This document shows positions 18,016 to 25,324 of a stretch of 64,000 bases of DNA, in pieces. The translations under genes were made by a program, and so were the position numbers. The stretch is from Flagellimonas meridianipacifica (GTDB lineage Bacteria; Bacteroidota; Bacteroidia; Flavobacteriales; Flavobacteriaceae). The number at the start of each line of letters is the position of its first letter. Positions within the stretch are counted from its first letter, which is position 1. Below the pieces are notes generated by a model. That model was not told the DNA's origin and did not search any database. It saw only the letters and a program-made list of their open reading frames with translations. The stretch covers positions 1,054,001 through 1,118,000 of the forward strand of contig NZ_PVYX01000002.1 in assembly GCF_003001695.1 (NCBI RefSeq), given 5' to 3'.

Positions 18016-18650
18016 TTCTTTGTTGCTTTGACAACCACAAAAGAACCTTTACCATAACCAGGTTTTGGTAGTTGAATTTCCTTTATTTCATCTAGATTAC
18101 CGAACAAGGTTTGGTTGAATTCCAAATCCTTAAAACCACTTTCCAAGAGTAGTTTTTCAATACGTTCAGGAGAAAAGAACCTAGCATTTTTATAAAACGT
18201 ACTTCGTTGTCTTTTTTCCTCATATTGCTTCGCAATACTTTGGGTTTTATCCAAAAACCCTATAATAATCGAGCCATCGTCTTTAAGAACTCTATGGGCT
18301 TGGGATAAGGCTAAGCGAATATTATCTAGGTGACAAATGGTTACAAACAATACAAAATTAAAAGTCAAATCGGCATAGGGGAGTCTTTCTGCGAAACCAT
18401 GTATTACCTCAATACCTCTTTTAACAGCCCTTTCGGTCATAGCCTCAGAAGGTTCAAGACCTTCCTTGATTCCAAGGGGTTCGGAAAATCTTCCAGTACC
18501 CAATCCAACTTCAATACCTCTTATATTTTGCGGCAGTTTTTGAAATTGTTCCCGTAATGCTTCTATTTCTGAAAGGTAGACTTCTTGGTGTTTTTCATAC
18601 CATACTTCATATTGGTCCACATATTCATCAAATGCCATTGCCTTTATCAT
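18012..18650 (-). CDS. Class I SAM-dependent methyltransferase
   Basis: A 212-residue Methyltransf_11-type enzyme: motif I is GIEVGLGTGRFSEPLG, followed by GLEPSEAM and motif IV-like LTFNFVLFVTICHLDN. An ATG 12 bases in (MAFDEYVDQYE) is an equally good start. The substrate is unknown. It leads the operon with archease and RtcB, which raises the possibility of a role in RNA repair, but similar genes occur in other contexts. Confidence 0.8.
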   Translation of the reverse strand: MIKAMAFDEYVDQYEVWYEKHQEVYLSEIEALREQFQKLPQNIRGIEVGLGTGRFSEPLGIKEGLEPSEAMTERAVKRGIEVIHGFAERLPYADLTFNFVLFVTICHLDNIRLALSQAHRVLKDDGSIIIGFLDKTQSIAKQYEEKRQRSTFYKNARFFSPERIEKLLLESGFKDLEFNQTLFGNLDEIKEIQLPKPGYGKGSFVVVKATKK

Positions 18651-18750
18651 TTTCCTTTTCGTTTTGTGTGCTCAGATGAAATCTGTCCTGATTTGATTCA
18701 ATATGAAATCTTATATTCCAAATTTGGTGAGATAACCATATAAATCGTAA

Positions 18751-18776
18751 GTGTTCCTCTGAGAATAAGGGAACAC
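18751..18776 (-). terminator. Possible weak terminator after dodecin
   Basis: Inverted repeat GTGTTCC / GGAACAC with a 12-base loop, 14 bp after the dodecin stop. The T-tract is poor, so it may be a terminator or an RNA-stabilising hairpin. Confidence 0.35.
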
Positions 18777-18789
18777 CTACTTCATCGCA

Positions 18790-19005
18790 CTATTCATTTG
18801 TATTATCCAAAATTCCAAAGCAGACCTTTGCGTTTACCCTATACTCTGAAATCTGGTTATTTTCAACAGTTACCTGCATGTCCTGTACATAGACAGATTT
18901 AATGTCCTTTACTGTTTTTGACGCCTCTGTTATAATATTCTGAACTGCATCTTCAAAACTCTCCGTAGAGTTTCCTAAGATTTCAATAACTTTTAATACT
19001 GACAT
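18790..19005 (-). CDS. Dodecin family flavin-binding protein
   Basis: A 71-residue dodecin: MSVLKVIEILGNSTESFEDAV, ASKTVKDIKSVYVQD and EYRVNAKVCFGI match the family throughout. Dodecins form hollow dodecamers that store flavins and shield them from light. This protein has no tryptophan at all; in the archaeal dodecin a Trp stacks on the flavin, and the aligned position here appears to be Ser36 with Tyr nearby. It is cotranscribed with the PepSY-like gene (26-bp gap) from a promoter with a Crp/Fnr-type box. Confidence 0.88.
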   Translation of the reverse strand: MSVLKVIEILGNSTESFEDAVQNIITEASKTVKDIKSVYVQDMQVTVENNQISEYRVNAKVCFGILDNTNE

Positions 19006-19031
19006 AATCGTGTTTTTGTATTTAAATAATC

Positions 19032-19541
19032 CTATAGAAAGTTACCTTTCTCATCGGTCTTAACACGTACCACTTTTTCTCCGTTGGACAGCTTTAACTT
19101 GTATTTCTTGGTAACCCCAAATTTGTCATGGTAGTTGACCAAGTAAATATCTTTGGTGATTGTCCATCCTGGGAATCTTTTCACAACAGACTGTCTTACA
19201 GAATTTGGAAGTTTAACATCTCTAAACCTTTGTGCTGTTCTCAACAGCTTGCCGTCTTTGTCATATGCAGCCAGTATTTTACCTTCTGGAATGAAAAAAT
19301 TGATTTGATAAAGGTCGTAGTCATCTTGATAGAAATCCGAATCGGCAACATTGAATGCGGCAACCTTACGTTGTAAAAGCTCAACGGATATATCCGCAGG
19401 TTCTTCTGACACCAAGCTGTTTAAATATTTGTAGTTGGTAGCGTAGACTATCACTTCAGACAGTTCTTCTGTCTTTATTACCTGGGAATAGGATTGGATG
19501 GTTAGTCCAAAAACGAATAAACCTAATAGTAACTTTTTCAT
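19032..19541 (-). CDS. Secreted PepSY-like protein
   Basis: A 169-residue protein with a signal peptide (TIQSYSQ) and a C-terminal PepSY-like repeat: LPNSVRQSVVKRFPGWTITKDIYLVNYHDKFG, then YKLKLSNGEKVVRVKTDEKGNF. This matches the beta-lactamase-inhibitor-like/PepSY_like periplasmic proteins of Bacteroidota. Molecular function is unknown. First gene of a unit with dodecin. Confidence 0.65.
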   Translation of the reverse strand: MKKLLLGLFVFGLTIQSYSQVIKTEELSEVIVYATNYKYLNSLVSEEPADISVELLQRKVAAFNVADSDFYQDDYDLYQINFFIPEGKILAAYDKDGKLLRTAQRFRDVKLPNSVRQSVVKRFPGWTITKDIYLVNYHDKFGVTKKYKLKLSNGEKVVRVKTDEKGNFL

Positions 19542-19598
19542 AATGTAATGCTTTAATTAAACTCATTTTAATAGAACAAGGGTTTTGTCCAATTGTGC

Positions 19599-19641
19599 CA
19601 AAAGTATCGGGGTTCTTGCACGTGCCAAATGACTTGGGTCA
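19599..19641 (-). promoter_or_regulatory. Crp/Fnr-type box plus perfect -7 element, PepSY-dodecin promoter
   Basis: Minus strand: TGACCCAAGTCA (19641-19630), 35 bp start-to-start, then TACTTTTG (19606-19599), an exact TAnnTTTG match. The gene starts 58 bp further on at 19541. This is one of the clearest examples of the island's promoter pattern. Confidence 0.75.
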
Positions 19642-19678
19642 GCCAGCCTTATCATAGCCTGCTAAAAGAGACTATCAC

Positions 19679-19721
19679 TGATTTGGGTCATATCCCACAA
19701 CCAAGGGACTAGTTACCTTTA
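19679..19721 (+). promoter_or_regulatory. Crp/Fnr-type box plus -7 element, flavin reductase operon promoter
   Basis: Plus strand: TGATTTGGGTCA (19679-19690), 35 bp start-to-start, then TACCTTTA (19714-19721). The operon starts at 19744. The divergent box at 19630 serves the other strand, so each direction has its own box. Confidence 0.72.
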
Positions 19722-19743
19722 AACGATATTCTTCAAATTTCCC

Positions 19744-20361
19744 ATGGTTATGAAAAAGCTTGAAAAAGAGAAGCTCGTTTCATTGGATATGAATTTCCCT
19801 ATCTGGGATTTCATTTATACTGTCGCCCCGTTGATTGTTGTTGGGACAAAAGAGAACGATGGATATTCTTTGGCACCAAAACACATGGCCACTCCTCTGG
19901 GTCTTGACAATTATTTTGGTTTTGTTTGCACGCCAAGGCATGGCACATATGGCAACATCAAAAGGACCAAAGAGTTTACAATAAGCTTCCTTAAACCAAA
20001 TCAAGTAATCACTGCTTCTTTGAGTGCATCTCTACGAGATGGGACAATGTCAAAATCAAAAGGTATTATCCAGGCACTACCCATAGTTAAGGCAACAACA
20101 GTGGATGCCCCCTTGGTGAAGGACGCTTATCTTTATTTTGAGTGTGAACTTTTTAAGATTATAGACGGGTTTGCTGGCAATAGTATCATTACCGGTAAGA
20201 TTAAGAAAGCATATGTGGAAAAGCAATACTTGCGCTTATCCGATCAAGATGAGCAGGAACAATTAAAAGAGAATCATCTATTAGCCTACATAGCAAATGG
20301 ACGTTTTGCAAAAATTTGTGAAACCTACAATTTTCCCTTCCCCAAGGATTTTAAAAGATGA
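19744..20361 (+). CDS. Flavin reductase-like (FMN-binding split barrel) protein
   Basis: A 205-residue flavin reductase-like domain: VAPLIVVGTKENDGYSLAPKHMATPLG and GTYGNIKRTKEFTISF are the usual FMN-site regions. An ATG six bases in is an alternative start. It should bind FMN and reduce it or a small substrate with NAD(P)H. It begins an operon with an M20 peptidase (ATGA overlap), a P-loop protein and a membrane protein. Confidence 0.8.
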   Translation: MVMKKLEKEKLVSLDMNFPIWDFIYTVAPLIVVGTKENDGYSLAPKHMATPLGLDNYFGFVCTPRHGTYGNIKRTKEFTISFLKPNQVITASLSASLRDGTMSKSKGIIQALPIVKATTVDAPLVKDAYLYFECELFKIIDGFAGNSIITGKIKKAYVEKQYLRLSDQDEQEQLKENHLLAYIANGRFAKICETYNFPFPKDFKR

Positions 20362-21539
20362 TGACCATGACTAAGTATTTGGCAGAAGACATCTTGAAAC
20401 ATCTTTATGAAAACCGTGCAAAGATGCAATTGTTCCTAAGGGATTTGGTATCCTATGAATCCCCATCTGACAGTCTAGAATCTCAAAATGAAATCCTTGA
20501 ATTTATTGGGAGAAGTTTGAAGGAATTAGACTTTTTCACATTGCGCGTTCCTGGAAAGGAAACAGGGGGTTATCTATATGCCAGACCGAAGGAAAGGGAT
20601 AAAAGTAAACCTCTGCAACTACTTGTGGGTCATTGTGATACGGTATGGGACCTAAATACGATATTGCAAATGCCAATACGGGAGGGGAAAAAGAAAATGG
20701 AGGGCCCTGGGGTTTATGATATGAAGGCTGGACTTACACAAATAGTCTTTGCTTTAAAAACCATAGTGGACAAAGAATTAGCAATGCCTCTTACCCCAAT
20801 AATCCTTATTAATTCTGATGAGGAAATAGGAAGTGTGGAGTCAAAGTTTGCCATTGAAAGATTGGCAAAAATCAGTAATCGTGCTTATGTACTGGAACCT
20901 CCTTTAGGGTTGACGGGAAAATTGAAAACTGCCAGAAAGGGCCTTGGGCGTTTCACGGTAAAGGTTAAAGGAAAGGCGGCCCATGCCGGTTTAGATCCTC
21001 GTAAAGGAGTCAACGCCATAGTAGAGTTGTCCCATCTTGTCCAACAACTGTATGCTATGAATGATTTTGACAAAGGTATCACGGTCAATGTGGGAATGAT
21101 TCAAGGTGGCGTTTCCCCAAATGTTGTAGCTCCCGAAAGTATGGCTGTGGTGGATGTACGTGTGCTGAACAAAATGGATGGTGAAAACATTACTAGTAGG
21201 ATACACTCCTTGAAACCAACCCTTGCTGATGTGGAATTATCCATTGAAGGAGGTATAGGAAGACCACCTATGGAACGTACAGAAGGTAATCAAGTGTTAT
21301 GGAAATTGGCCAAAGAAAAGGGTGCACTTCTAGGCTTATCACTTGAACAGGCGACTGCAGGAGGGGGATCGGATGGGAACACCACAAGTTTGCATGCTCC
21401 AACCTTGGATGGTCTTGGCACTACGGGTGATGGAGCACACGCAAAACATGAATTCATTTATTTGGAAGAATTGCCAAAAAGAACAGCTTTGTTGACCCTA
21501 ATGCTGCTTGCAGAATCAAAGAATAACAAAAAGGACTAG
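20358..21539 (+). CDS. M20 family metallopeptidase (carboxypeptidase G2-like)
   Basis: A 393-residue M20 enzyme: zinc ligands in VGHCDTVWD and GVYDMKAG, the catalytic and metal-binding Glu pair in NSDEEIGS, and HAGLDPRKGVNAI in the lid domain. The TAGGGSDGN stretch and final DGAHAKHE fit the glutamate carboxypeptidase/CPG2 branch. It would hydrolyse N-acyl amino acids or short peptides in the cytoplasm; no signal peptide is seen. It sits between the flavin reductase (overlap) and the P-loop protein (2-bp gap). Confidence 0.85.
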   Translation: MMTMTKYLAEDILKHLYENRAKMQLFLRDLVSYESPSDSLESQNEILEFIGRSLKELDFFTLRVPGKETGGYLYARPKERDKSKPLQLLVGHCDTVWDLNTILQMPIREGKKKMEGPGVYDMKAGLTQIVFALKTIVDKELAMPLTPIILINSDEEIGSVESKFAIERLAKISNRAYVLEPPLGLTGKLKTARKGLGRFTVKVKGKAAHAGLDPRKGVNAIVELSHLVQQLYAMNDFDKGITVNVGMIQGGVSPNVVAPESMAVVDVRVLNKMDGENITSRIHSLKPTLADVELSIEGGIGRPPMERTEGNQVLWKLAKEKGALLGLSLEQATAGGGSDGNTTSLHAPTLDGLGTTGDGAHAKHEFIYLEELPKRTALLTLMLLAESKNNKKD

Positions 21540-21541
21540 AC

Positions 21542-22570
21542 ATGAACCATAAATATATCCATGCATCACTTACAAGAATATCGGATTTAGCAGAAAAAGA
21601 ATTTGAGGTAAAGGGAATACCCAAAGAAAGTTGGCATACGGGTGATTATGTAGCCTGCAAAGTCATAAACGCTGGTGCGGAAAGCTTGAAAATAGAGCTT
21701 CCGAACGGGCGAATGAGAGGAGTGATTTCTGGGGAATCCATCATAGGAGCTTTAGGAGAACGTTTTGCAACGCTGGAAGCAACAGGAAGTTGGAGAAATG
21801 TAACGGAAAATCTTAAAATGAGCGTACTGACCGGTGCTGGACTCATGGGTAAATTGACATCAAAATCCATCTTTATTCCCAAAATGATGCGAGTAGCTTA
21901 TGTAGGACATGTCTTTAGGGGAGAGGATAAGGTAACAATGGACAGTTTTGTAAAACCAATTGAGACAGTTCCTTTCAATACTCCAGTTATTCTTTTTGTA
22001 GGAACCTCGATGTCTGCCGGAAAAACTACATCAGGTCGTATCGTGACCAATATTTTTAAACAGGCTGGCTATCGGGTTGTCGGGGCAAAACTTACCGGGG
22101 CTGGACGCTTTAAGGACATTTTGGCCTTCAAAGATGCTGGCGCGGATGCTATTTTGGATTTTGTGGACGTCGGCCTGCCATCATCCATATGTCCAAAGGA
22201 AATCTACCAACAAAAATTGGAACAAATGCTAAGTATGATTTCCTCTCAAAATGCGGATATAGCGATTGTCGAAATTGGGGCCTCACCATTGGAGCCCTAC
22301 AATGGTGACAGTGCCATTGATGCATTGCGCGAGCATATAAAGTGTACCATACTGAGTGCTTCCGATCCTTATGCGGTACATGGTCTTATGAAAGCTTTCG
22401 ATATTGTGCCCGATATTGTCACTGGCATTGCGACCAATACTTTAGCTGGGGTACGGATGGTAGAAAAATTATGTAGGGTAAAAGCCTTAAATCTAATAGA
22501 TTCCACTACCATGACGGGGCTAAAAAGAATTCTCACAGCAACCACTGGATTTTCATTTGAACAAAAATGA
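21542..22570 (+). CDS. P-loop protein of DUF1611/DgcN-like type
   Basis: A 342-residue protein whose middle has a Walker A motif GTSMSAGKTTSGR followed by GYRVVGAKLTGAGRFKD and DAGADAILDFVDVGLPSS, and later IAIVEIGASPLEPYNGD. This arrangement matches DUF1611 proteins, of which DgcN is a D-amino-acid N-acyltransferase. The N-terminal ~120 residues are a separate domain. Being cotranscribed with an M20 peptidase suggests an acylation/deacylation couple on an amino acid (inference). Confidence 0.65.
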   Translation: MNHKYIHASLTRISDLAEKEFEVKGIPKESWHTGDYVACKVINAGAESLKIELPNGRMRGVISGESIIGALGERFATLEATGSWRNVTENLKMSVLTGAGLMGKLTSKSIFIPKMMRVAYVGHVFRGEDKVTMDSFVKPIETVPFNTPVILFVGTSMSAGKTTSGRIVTNIFKQAGYRVVGAKLTGAGRFKDILAFKDAGADAILDFVDVGLPSSICPKEIYQQKLEQMLSMISSQNADIAIVEIGASPLEPYNGDSAIDALREHIKCTILSASDPYAVHGLMKAFDIVPDIVTGIATNTLAGVRMVEKLCRVKALNLIDSTTMTGLKRILTATTGFSFEQK

Positions 22571-23211
22571 GAATAAAAAAACGCATGATGTTACTATTGC
22601 CGTTGGTAGGAATGTTATTGTTTGTAGCTTTTTATCTTGTTGCGGTTTTTGATTATCCAGGGGGTTCATATATTTCACCCAACGCTGTGGGTTTTAGCTT
22701 TCGGAACAATTACCTATGCGATTTGTTGGATACCTATGCTGTAAACGGGGAGCACAATCCTGCTCGGTGGTATTCCCGTATTGCACTGTTCGTGCTTTGT
22801 TCCAGTCTTATTTTGCTTTGGTACCACCTACCGGGACTGTTTAATTCTAAGGGTCTGGGTCTGACCGTTATGCGATTTTCAGGGATGGTTGCCTTGGCCA
22901 TACCTTTTTTTCTCAGGAATGGAAACCACGATACCGTGCTCCGTATTGCAGGAATCTTTGGAACATTGGCCTTGATTATTGCTTTTGTCCAGCTTTTCTG
23001 GGCGAGGCTGTATATCCTTTTTTCTATGGGCGTTTTGTGTCTGTTCATTTTTTTGGTCAACTACTACATTTATGAGACAGGCACCTTTATCGAAGTACTT
23101 CCCGTTATTCAAAAAATCACTTTTTTAGGTTTTATCGGTTGGTTTGTTTTTCTGAATATCCAAATTTATAAGCAGCTGAAATCGATTGAAAATGAGGAGG
23201 GATTAGAGTAA
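22567..23211 (+). CDS. Polytopic membrane protein, DUF998-like
   Basis: A 214-residue protein with about six hydrophobic helices (for example MLLLPLVGMLLFVAFYLVAV and LYILFSMGVLCLFIFLVNYY) and a soluble loop SFRNNYLCDLLDTYAVNG after the first, which resembles DUF998-type proteins. Function is unknown. It overlaps the P-loop gene by four bases and closes the operon. Confidence 0.6.
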   Translation: MRIKKRMMLLLPLVGMLLFVAFYLVAVFDYPGGSYISPNAVGFSFRNNYLCDLLDTYAVNGEHNPARWYSRIALFVLCSSLILLWYHLPGLFNSKGLGLTVMRFSGMVALAIPFFLRNGNHDTVLRIAGIFGTLALIIAFVQLFWARLYILFSMGVLCLFIFLVNYYIYETGTFIEVLPVIQKITFLGFIGWFVFLNIQIYKQLKSIENEEGLE

Positions 23212-23365
23212 AATAAAGTTTTTTTGAATCCAAGGTTCAACAAGAATCAAATAACCCGTTGTTGATTGATTTTTAGAGGTTTGGCCTTTGATTGCAGAGT
23301 AAACTTTCGTAAATTATAAGAACACTTGTTCAAAATGAATTATTAAACTTTTAAAAAATAGAATT

Positions 23366-24109
23366 ATGAATCCGTTAGCGTTGTTTCTGATTATTGTTGG
23401 TATTGTCCTATTCGCAGGAATACGGATTGTTTTTGAGTATAAACGAGCTTTAAAATTCCGTTTTGGAAGATATGTTAAAACCCTGAAGCCAGGTTTTCGA
23501 TGGATTATCCCAATTGTGGAGACCATTCAGGTAGTGGATATCCGTGTGATAACCATCAATGTAGTGTCCCAAGAGGTGATGACAGAGGATAATGTACCCT
23601 GCAGCATTGATGGAGTGGTTTTTTTTAAGATAAAAGACCCAGAAAAAGCAGTACTTGAAGTAGAAGAATATGATTTTGCCATCACTCAGCTATCACAAGC
23701 CGCTCTCAGGGATGTATGCGGTAAAGTGGAACTGGATACTATTTTATCTAAACGGGAGGAAATGGGTAAAAACATAAAAAGCATTGTAGAAACCGAAACC
23801 CATCATTGGGGAATTGAAATCATTGATGTAAAAATTAAGGATATTCAACTACCGGAAAACATGAAGCGCATGATGGCCAATCAAGCTGAAGCGGAACGAT
23901 CCAGAAGAGCACGGATTATCTTGGCGGAAGCCGAAGAGCAGGCTGCTAGTAAGCTTTTGGAGGCTGGAATACAGATTGACAAATCACCATCCGCTATTAA
24001 ACTACGTCTCTATCAAACCCTATCCAATATTGCAGCGGAGAAGAACTCAACCATCTTGTTTCCCTTTCCGGAAGAGGTACTTCCCAGAAATTCGAAAAAA
24101 TCCGAATAG
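23366..24109 (+). CDS. Slipin/stomatin-like SPFH-domain protein
   Basis: A 247-residue protein with one N-terminal membrane segment (residues 2-20) and a complete SPFH domain: EYKRALKFRFGRYVKTLKPGFRWIIP, VVDIRVITINVVSQEVMTEDN, WGIEIIDVKIKDIQLP and a coiled coil (NQAEAERSRRARIILAEAEEQAA). Slipins organise membrane microdomains and are often partnered by an NfeD protein; none is adjacent here. The 24113 box begins only four bases after its stop. No Crp/Fnr-type box lies upstream of this gene. Confidence 0.88.
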   Translation: MNPLALFLIIVGIVLFAGIRIVFEYKRALKFRFGRYVKTLKPGFRWIIPIVETIQVVDIRVITINVVSQEVMTEDNVPCSIDGVVFFKIKDPEKAVLEVEEYDFAITQLSQAALRDVCGKVELDTILSKREEMGKNIKSIVETETHHWGIEIIDVKIKDIQLPENMKRMMANQAEAERSRRARIILAEAEEQAASKLLEAGIQIDKSPSAIKLRLYQTLSNIAAEKNSTILFPFPEEVLPRNSKKSE

Positions 24110-24112
24110 GAC

Positions 24113-24156
24113 TGATTTGGGTCATTTACAGACTGTGGTAAGTCTAGTTACATTTA
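24113..24156 (+). promoter_or_regulatory. Crp/Fnr-type box plus -7 element, 2TM gene promoter
   Basis: TGATTTGGGTCA (24113-24124), the same 12 bases as at 19679, then TACATTTA (24149-24156) at 36 bp. The 2TM gene starts at 24175. Confidence 0.68.
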
Positions 24157-24174
24157 TAGGCAAATAATTGGGGC

Positions 24175-24402
24175 ATGGTCAACTTTACACTTACTAAAAA
24201 AACATGGCGTTTTAAAAAGCGACCATTGTTCTTCGCACACCTTTTTTTCTATTTGGTCATCACATCAGGCCTGGTAGCTATAAATCTTATTTTTACACCG
24301 GAAAGGGTTTGGTCAAAGTGGATAATTCTATTGTGGGGATTTGCTGTGTTATTGCATGAATTGGCCATTTTTTTCGTAAACAAAAAAACCAAGCATTTAT
24401 AG
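24175..24402 (+). CDS. Small 2TM-domain membrane protein
   Basis: Seventy-five residues with a basic N-terminus and two membrane helices (FFAHLFFYLVITSGLVAINL and WIILLWGFAVLLHELAIFF), the 2TM domain family common in Bacteroidota and often attached to LytTR or kinase proteins. It stands alone here and has its own Crp/Fnr-type promoter. Confidence 0.72.
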   Translation: MVNFTLTKKTWRFKKRPLFFAHLFFYLVITSGLVAINLIFTPERVWSKWIILLWGFAVLLHELAIFFVNKKTKHL

Positions 24403-24406
24403 GTTT

Positions 24407-24808
24407 TTAGTCCAATAGTAACTTTAGCCGAAATATAATCTCCATTTCTGATCTGTTCTTTCCTGCAAAAGAATGGGCAATGGCCTCTGCTGTTTCTATA
24501 ATCAATGCTTTGAGCTTTGGAGTAAATTTTTCCGGATGCTCCTTGTAAAAGTCCTTGAATTCCTGAAAATAGCCTTCATCATTCTTTTCTTCATTTTGTA
24601 GCCAGTCGAACACAATCTCTATCTGATAGGCGGAATCGGTCTGGAATTCGTCCTCAAATTCATCAACATCCAGCCAATATTGCCGTACTTGTTTTCTAAG
24701 CCGTTTAACTTCTACCGGCCTCACCTTTTTGTCTGCCATTGCCACGGCATAGAACAATTTGCCCAGATTTTGGTAGAATTCATTGCCAATACGTTCTGAA
24801 TTTAACAT
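24407..24808 (-). CDS. TerB-like helical protein
   Basis: A 133-residue all-helical protein. LGKLFYAVAMADKKVRPVEVKRLRKQV resembles the metal-binding start of TerB-like domains (an A-D-xxxxxxE pattern). No signal peptide. The family is linked with stress responses, but the match here is weak. It is divergent from the AhpD-like/FtsH operon. Confidence 0.5.
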   Translation of the reverse strand: MLNSERIGNEFYQNLGKLFYAVAMADKKVRPVEVKRLRKQVRQYWLDVDEFEDEFQTDSAYQIEIVFDWLQNEEKNDEGYFQEFKDFYKEHPEKFTPKLKALIIETAEAIAHSFAGKNRSEMEIIFRLKLLLD

Positions 24809-24859
24809 CGTCGTTTTTTATGGGTTAAACTGAAAATTTGAGTCAACTATCTATAAATA

Positions 24860-24903
24860 CAAAGTAACGCTATAGATGAGCTTATTGTAAATGACTTATA
24901 TCA
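24860..24903 (-). promoter_or_regulatory. Possible reverse use of the 24892 box
   Basis: On the minus strand the palindrome (24903-24892) is followed at 36 bp by TTACTTTG (24867-24860), one mismatch from TAnnTTTG. This could drive the TerB-like gene 52 bp further on, making the box bidirectional. Weaker than the plus-strand promoter. Confidence 0.35.
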
Positions 24904-24934
24904 TTACATTACCGAAGGTTTTAGGATAGCTTTA
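24892..24934 (+). promoter_or_regulatory. Crp/Fnr-type box plus -7 element, AhpD-like/FtsH promoter
   Basis: TGACTTATATCA (24892-24903), 35 bp start-to-start, then TAGCTTTA (24927-24934). The first gene starts at 24971. Confidence 0.7.
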
Positions 24935-24970
24935 TGGAAGATACATTGAACTCAAAACCCATTTTTTGAT

Positions 24971-25324
24971 ATGATAAAGGACCATTCAAAACGATACCAT
25001 GAACTCATCGGACTTATGGAAAAACTAGGCACGGAAATTCCTGAATCCATGAAGGCCTTTAATGGTTTACACAAGTCCAGCATTAAGGATGGTGTGCTAG
25101 ATAGTAGGACAAAAGAATTAATTGCACTTGGTATAGCCATCACGGTAAGATGCGATGGGTGCATTGCCTTCCACGTACACGATGCCCTGCAAGCTGGAGC
25201 TACTTCCGAAGAAATATTGGAAACCATAGGGGTAGCGATACTTATGAGGGGTGGCCCAGCCTTGGTTTATGGCTGCGAGGCTTTGGAAGCGCTAAACCAG
25301 TTTTCAGTTTTACAGCATGGTTGA
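24971..25324 (+). CDS. Carboxymuconolactone decarboxylase/AhpD-like protein
   Basis: A 117-residue all-helical CMD domain with the redox motif CDGC followed by His (CDGCIAFHVHDALQAGAT), as in AhpD-like alkylhydroperoxidases. It likely acts as a thiol peroxidase or reductase partner in the cytoplasm. It precedes ftsH and overlaps it by eight bases. Confidence 0.85.
   Translation: MIKDHSKRYHELIGLMEKLGTEIPESMKAFNGLHKSSIKDGVLDSRTKELIALGIAITVRCDGCIAFHVHDALQAGATSEEILETIGVAILMRGGPALVYGCEALEALNQFSVLQHG

Noticed and set aside
18689..18700. TGATTTGATTCA, a TGA-N6-TCA match upstream of the methyltransferase
   Set aside because: It breaks the R before TCA, and no TAnnTTTG-type element lies at 35-36 bp on either strand, so I did not count it with the regulon boxes.
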